A stretch of DNA of 64,000 nt, taken from contig NZ_CP019799.1 in the NCBI RefSeq assembly GCF_002007605.1, forward strand, positions 3,698,001-3,762,000, written 5' to 3'. Of this stretch, positions 60,637 to 64,000 are shown piece by piece (the stretch's first letter is position 1; each line of letters begins with the position of its first letter). The position numbers and the translations under genes are program-made. The stretch is from Cellvibrio sp. PSBB023 (GTDB taxonomy: Bacteria > Pseudomonadota > Gammaproteobacteria > Pseudomonadales > Cellvibrionaceae). A model generated the notes under the pieces. That model searched no databases, had not been told where the DNA came from, and saw only the letters and a program-made list of their open reading frames with translations.

Positions 60637-62711
60637 TCTTTGCTCTCAAAAAGATAACTAAATAATGATGGGAGGTGTTCTGCATAGTTATGGTACTGTT
60701 CGGTGGCGGCCTTCGCACTTACCATCCTATTGAGTGTTCGACTCATCCATTCAACTTTGGGCAGAAGTATACGCTCCACGAAATCCGGTCTTGATCGTAA
60801 TAGTTGCTCAATGAATTTTTCCGTCTGATTGAGATAATGAATGAAATATAAAGCGCTATTGACCGTGTCTGTTACGATGATGGTGTCATATTCATCATAG
60901 CTAGCTAAAGATAAGTCATCAGTCGCTCCCGGATGAGTGGCACTAATATAATTAGGTTTGATGACTTCGGTTTTTGCATCGTACTCAGTAACCATTTTTG
61001 TAATGTTTTCAACCGAAGGACGGTAAACAACGTTTTGCAAACTGTACAAAACGAGTCGCGTGATTCTCCCGCATCGATTGACCCAATCCTTGTTTGCATC
61101 CGTTAGATAATGCTGCTTTTCTGTATTAGAAGAATGAGAATGGTGATTTATTAAATCCGAATCCCTGTACATATCCGACCCTGCGTGGACAGCTGATGTT
61201 TTGATATGCGTTAATTTGAAAAGGTAGGATGGCAATGGTCTTGGAACATTTGCTTCATATACTCTACGGGTAGCTCCACTTTCTCGCCGGAATGATTCTG
61301 AACTTTTACTCCCCTTCCTAAGGCTAAGGATTGCTTCGAGAAATATAGGTTGGGCTTTACCGTGATCGAGTGCGCTATAAATTCTTTTCTGCAGATCTTC
61401 GGAGCTCCAAAGGTTAAAAAAGAAATGAAAAATTGAATACCCAGTTGACGTCATGTCTAGTGTAGGAATATTTATTCCAGAATTGATGTTGGTCTGAAAC
61501 AGCGAAGCTCCACTCTCGAGTCCGCTAATATATTTGTGTATAGCTTTTGTCCAACAGTCTGAGGCCATCAATATCTTAGGATATTTGAAATCACCAGAAC
61601 GTCCTTTGTAGTAATTACATTGCATAAACAAAAGTCGCCCATTGGAGTTATATTCCATGGCATAGTGAGTCGTTTTGATTTTTTGGACGTCTGAAGGCTG
61701 GATGGTTTCGCATGCTATTAACCAAGCAGCTAAACGCTCTTCTATAAGGGAATAGCGATGGTGGTAGTTTTCATCAAACAGAAGGGGGCGGAGAAAATAT
61801 TCCCGAACATTTGACAAATTTTCCAGCCCTTGAGAATAGATTTTCTCTTTAAGGCGATCTTGACCAGAAGGACTTACTAAGTCCAGCCATAGACATTTTG
61901 TTAGTACATCGTCTGGGGTTCCGTCCGATTTCAGGCTGCCGATTTTTTTTAAAAGATTGAGTCCCCATTTCGCGTGCCACTTCTGAATGTTCTCCTTGAT
62001 CGGTGCCTCGTCAATCTTTTCATACCATTGCTCCCGAGCCTCAAGAAGATACTGTAGTGTCGTTGCTATAGTTATGCGGAAACTGAGAAAAAGGCGAGAA
62101 GGGCTTTCCAGCTGTAGATATTTTGCTTCTCCTAATACTTCGCGTAGCCATGTGATGGAAAACCAATCCGACATGGTGTAGCTTTCCGCGGCAGATCGAA
62201 TATTTTTTTTTGTGACCTTTATGAGATTTCGAATATATAGTAAATCATCTTGTAATAGCGATGCAGCGTTCATCCCATGTTTCAGCAAATTTTTTATCGT
62301 TGCAGAGTCTGTATTTTTAACTCCTGCAACGCTTATCCTAAACGCACCGTAGTCATCTATACACTCATATCTGTGTTCCTTTTTGCGGTTTACATCAATT
62401 TCGTTCATCCAGTTTATGAAAAAGCGAACTCTTGCCAAAAAGGTGGTCTGTGTGTTTTGCTTTAGTTCGTTAAACCAAGTGGTATGCAGCGAAGAAGATA
62501 TTGCTCTGTAAATAATCTGATGATCTGGATTCGTCGATGTTAGCTTGGTTAACCTATTAACCTGAGCAGCTAATATGCTAAATACTTCCGATAGATCATG
62601 ATCGTCAATTTCTGATTGCTTAGCGAATACGTTATCAAAAGCGGTTTCATCAGAGTGGCAAAACTGCGGCGTTTCGACTTGATCATTTTTGTTATTACCA
62701 CGTTCCGTCAT
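60633..62711 (-). CDS. ginB: GinB-like large tyrosine-recombinase-type protein
   Basis: 692 residues. Late sequence has ISATHPGATDDLSLASYDEY and DTVNSALYFIHYLNQTEKFI; the classic Arg/His/Tyr set is not clear, so catalytic residues may be diverged. The N-terminus is helical with FLARVRFFINWMNEI. It is linked by 4-bp overlaps to the integrase upstream and the 899-residue protein downstream. The role (integration/excision partner) is taken from the operon, not from motifs. Confidence 0.65.
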   Translation of the reverse strand: MTERGNNKNDQVETPQFCHSDETAFDNVFAKQSEIDDHDLSEVFSILAAQVNRLTKLTSTNPDHQIIYRAISSSLHTTWFNELKQNTQTTFLARVRFFINWMNEIDVNRKKEHRYECIDDYGAFRISVAGVKNTDSATIKNLLKHGMNAASLLQDDLLYIRNLIKVTKKNIRSAAESYTMSDWFSITWLREVLGEAKYLQLESPSRLFLSFRITIATTLQYLLEAREQWYEKIDEAPIKENIQKWHAKWGLNLLKKIGSLKSDGTPDDVLTKCLWLDLVSPSGQDRLKEKIYSQGLENLSNVREYFLRPLLFDENYHHRYSLIEERLAAWLIACETIQPSDVQKIKTTHYAMEYNSNGRLLFMQCNYYKGRSGDFKYPKILMASDCWTKAIHKYISGLESGASLFQTNINSGINIPTLDMTSTGYSIFHFFFNLWSSEDLQKRIYSALDHGKAQPIFLEAILSLRKGSKSSESFRRESGATRRVYEANVPRPLPSYLFKLTHIKTSAVHAGSDMYRDSDLINHHSHSSNTEKQHYLTDANKDWVNRCGRITRLVLYSLQNVVYRPSVENITKMVTEYDAKTEVIKPNYISATHPGATDDLSLASYDEYDTIIVTDTVNSALYFIHYLNQTEKFIEQLLRSRPDFVERILLPKVEWMSRTLNRMVSAKAATEQYHNYAEHLPSLFSYLFESKE

Positions 62712-63913
62712 AGTTCGAGCTCCAGCATTTGAAGTCTCATGCGGATGTAGCGTGTAGTAGTTGCAGGAGCGTGGCCGTCCTTTGTAAATTTATGCCCAAG
62801 TCGTTGAGCAACAACAATAAGCGCTGCCGACTCAGAGCGTGTCTCCCGTCCGAAATTTCGCGTAATCTCATAGTGGAATAGCTCAGTTGCGAAGGTGTGA
62901 CGGAGATCATGAAAACTTAACAGTTTGTTGAGGCCGGCAATCATCGCCCTCTTTCTAAAAACGCGTGAAGCTTGTTCGCGCCCAATTGGCATTCCTACGT
63001 TCCCAGGATCTCTTCTAACAAAAAAGCAATCTTCTGTACGATTTGCCATTTTTAAAATTGCCGCACGCTCACTCTCCACATATCGTCGCATTTCTAAAAG
63101 CAAATCGCGACTCAGATAAATCCAGCGAGATGTTTTCCCTTTTGTATACTTGCCCTTTAATAAGTAGGAAAATTCATCGTGGTGATCGAATTTTGCGTTA
63201 TCCAATTTTGGGAAGAGTTCAGCCAATCCTCCTTTGCCCGATAGTCGTAGTCCAACGAGCTCAGCAGTTCTTAACCCCACTTCGTAACCCATGCGCATCA
63301 TCAGCTTTTCGCTAATAGTAGTGCAGGCCGCTAATAACTTGTTTCTTCCACTTTTTGTTACATATTGGATGTATTGTTGCCTATCGCTTTTTTCTGCCAC
63401 TATTTGCCGTGTGGTTCGATAAGTTCGTAAGCTTAAGCGGGATTTTAATCCGACCGAATCAAGCCAGTTGTAGTATGCAACTAATGCGGATCGATGAGCT
63501 TCAATGGACGCAGCTTTAGTGAGCTCATCGCTAAGGATTTCATTGAGGTAGAAATTGACGACTTTCTCGCTGCAACTTGATGAAGCATGCATCCCTGGAG
63601 TGTTGTGAGTTGCCTTCGTTGCTTCGAGATAACTTAAAAATTTGGCTAAGTTATAGATGTACGCTCTAATAGTGGTGAGTTCTACTTCCCTCTCAACGTA
63701 TGTGCCCATGCGCGTGTCGCTTCTTTCATCTTGCTGAACCTTGTAGTCAAGTGTCATTCCGTACCGGCATAGATGGGTTGTGTAGAGTAGAGGCAGGATC
63801 GGAGGAGACCCTGCTTCATCTACGATTACGTACAAGTCATGGAATTGATGTTCCCGGTATTGGAAATTGGACAGCTTTCGCACTTTAGCAGGCATTGCGG
63901 TCATCTCGAACAT
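62708..63913 (-). CDS. ginA: Tyrosine recombinase/integrase, GinA-like
   Basis: 401 residues with a SAM-like core-binding domain (TIRAYIYNLAKFLSYLEATK; IEAHRSALVAYYNWLDSVGL) and a catalytic domain. Catalytic Arg is in MGYEVGLRTAELVGLRLSG, the HxxR box in SFHDLRHTFATELF, a further His in AQRLGHKFT, and the nucleophile Tyr in ATTTRYIRMRL. All five canonical positions look present. It is the first gene of the four-gene operon that moves the island. Confidence 0.85.
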   Translation of the reverse strand: MFEMTAMPAKVRKLSNFQYREHQFHDLYVIVDEAGSPPILPLLYTTHLCRYGMTLDYKVQQDERSDTRMGTYVEREVELTTIRAYIYNLAKFLSYLEATKATHNTPGMHASSSCSEKVVNFYLNEILSDELTKAASIEAHRSALVAYYNWLDSVGLKSRLSLRTYRTTRQIVAEKSDRQQYIQYVTKSGRNKLLAACTTISEKLMMRMGYEVGLRTAELVGLRLSGKGGLAELFPKLDNAKFDHHDEFSYLLKGKYTKGKTSRWIYLSRDLLLEMRRYVESERAAILKMANRTEDCFFVRRDPGNVGMPIGREQASRVFRKRAMIAGLNKLLSFHDLRHTFATELFHYEITRNFGRETRSESAALIVVAQRLGHKFTKDGHAPATTTRYIRMRLQMLELEL

Positions 63914-64000
63914 GTGGTTCGGCGATCATGCCACTTGGGGCAACATTTTTCCTATATTAAATGTACATAACGAAAAAATGCGATCCAACAGCGGCCCGGA

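Larger units (their letters stand above)
57428..64000 (-). mobile_element. Recombination module of a GInt-like genomic island (partial)
   Basis: Four genes in 4-bp overlapping frames (401, 692, 899 and 170 residues; order integrase, two large recombinase-like, small HTH) match the GInt operon ginABCD, which sits at one end of its island. The cargo (50399-57279) lies on the inner side. The outer end is beyond 63914, where no second att copy is visible before the window ends; the left boundary is not identified, but repeat units at 49868-50175 are candidates. Bases 63914-64000 hold no gene and probably the operon promoter. Confidence 0.7.

Noticed and set aside
1..64000. tRNA or rRNA genes, for example as island attachment sites
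   Set aside because: No cloverleaf-like sequence with a T-loop GTTCRAATC pattern and no rRNA-like stretch was found by reading both strands; short tRNA 3' ends cannot be excluded without a scan.

Overview
The window looks like a chromosomal segment of a Cellvibrio-like gammaproteobacterium. This rests on the PEP-CTERM sorting regulators PrsK/PrsR, serine-rich linkers in a secreted lipoprotein, a large TonB-dependent receptor, cytochrome c5, Rep helicase and ComM. The assignment comes from gene content and was not tested by a search.

Positions 1-15,450 are mostly conserved chromosome. They hold the end of an exopolysaccharide-type cluster (a glycosyltransferase), a PEP-CTERM protein with a likely sigma-54 promoter, a serine-rich fibronectin lipoprotein, prsK-prsR, cytochrome c5, a TonB-dependent receptor, rep, and a REC-GGDEF-EAL protein with a degenerate EAL domain. 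The conserved part stops abruptly inside comM, of which only the C-terminus remains.

Positions 15,450-26,270 hold a csrA-like gene overlapping an SRAP/YedK fragment, an IS3 remnant, and a type I secretion operon: an HlyB-type ABC transporter, an HlyD-type fusion protein, a small exported protein and a 1773-residue RTX protein. The RTX protein starts with a GH24 (T4-lysozyme-like) domain that keeps the E/D/T catalytic set. I read this as a candidate secreted bacteriolysin whose immunity protein may be the small exported neighbour.

Positions 26,280-50,180 are a mobile-element graveyard. There is a complete IS21-type element, two complete IS3-family elements and one IS256 element; target duplications are visible for the last three. 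There are IS4, IS3 and IS21 remnants and a MITE family with two near-identical 205-bp copies in direct orientation. Those two copies bracket about 6 kb carrying a DUF262 + HEPN pair, a string of small ORFs sharing the start context TTGGAAAATG, and an AHH nuclease toxin with an overlapping immunity-like gene. One IS3 element sits inside a second csrA copy with a 3-bp target duplication. An AbiEi-type antitoxin lies downstream of a 55-nt perfect palindrome.

Positions 50,180-64,000 hold cargo and the recombination operon of a genomic island with three large tyrosine-recombinase-type proteins and one small protein in overlapping frames, matching the GInt (ginABCD) layout. The cargo is a nuclease-like protein, a TauD-type Fe(II)/2-oxoglutarate oxygenase and, divergently, a two-gene operon of an RHH-like protein and an ImmA/IrrE-UvrD helicase fusion. 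The island continues past the right edge. I see no rRNA, tRNA or CRISPR array.
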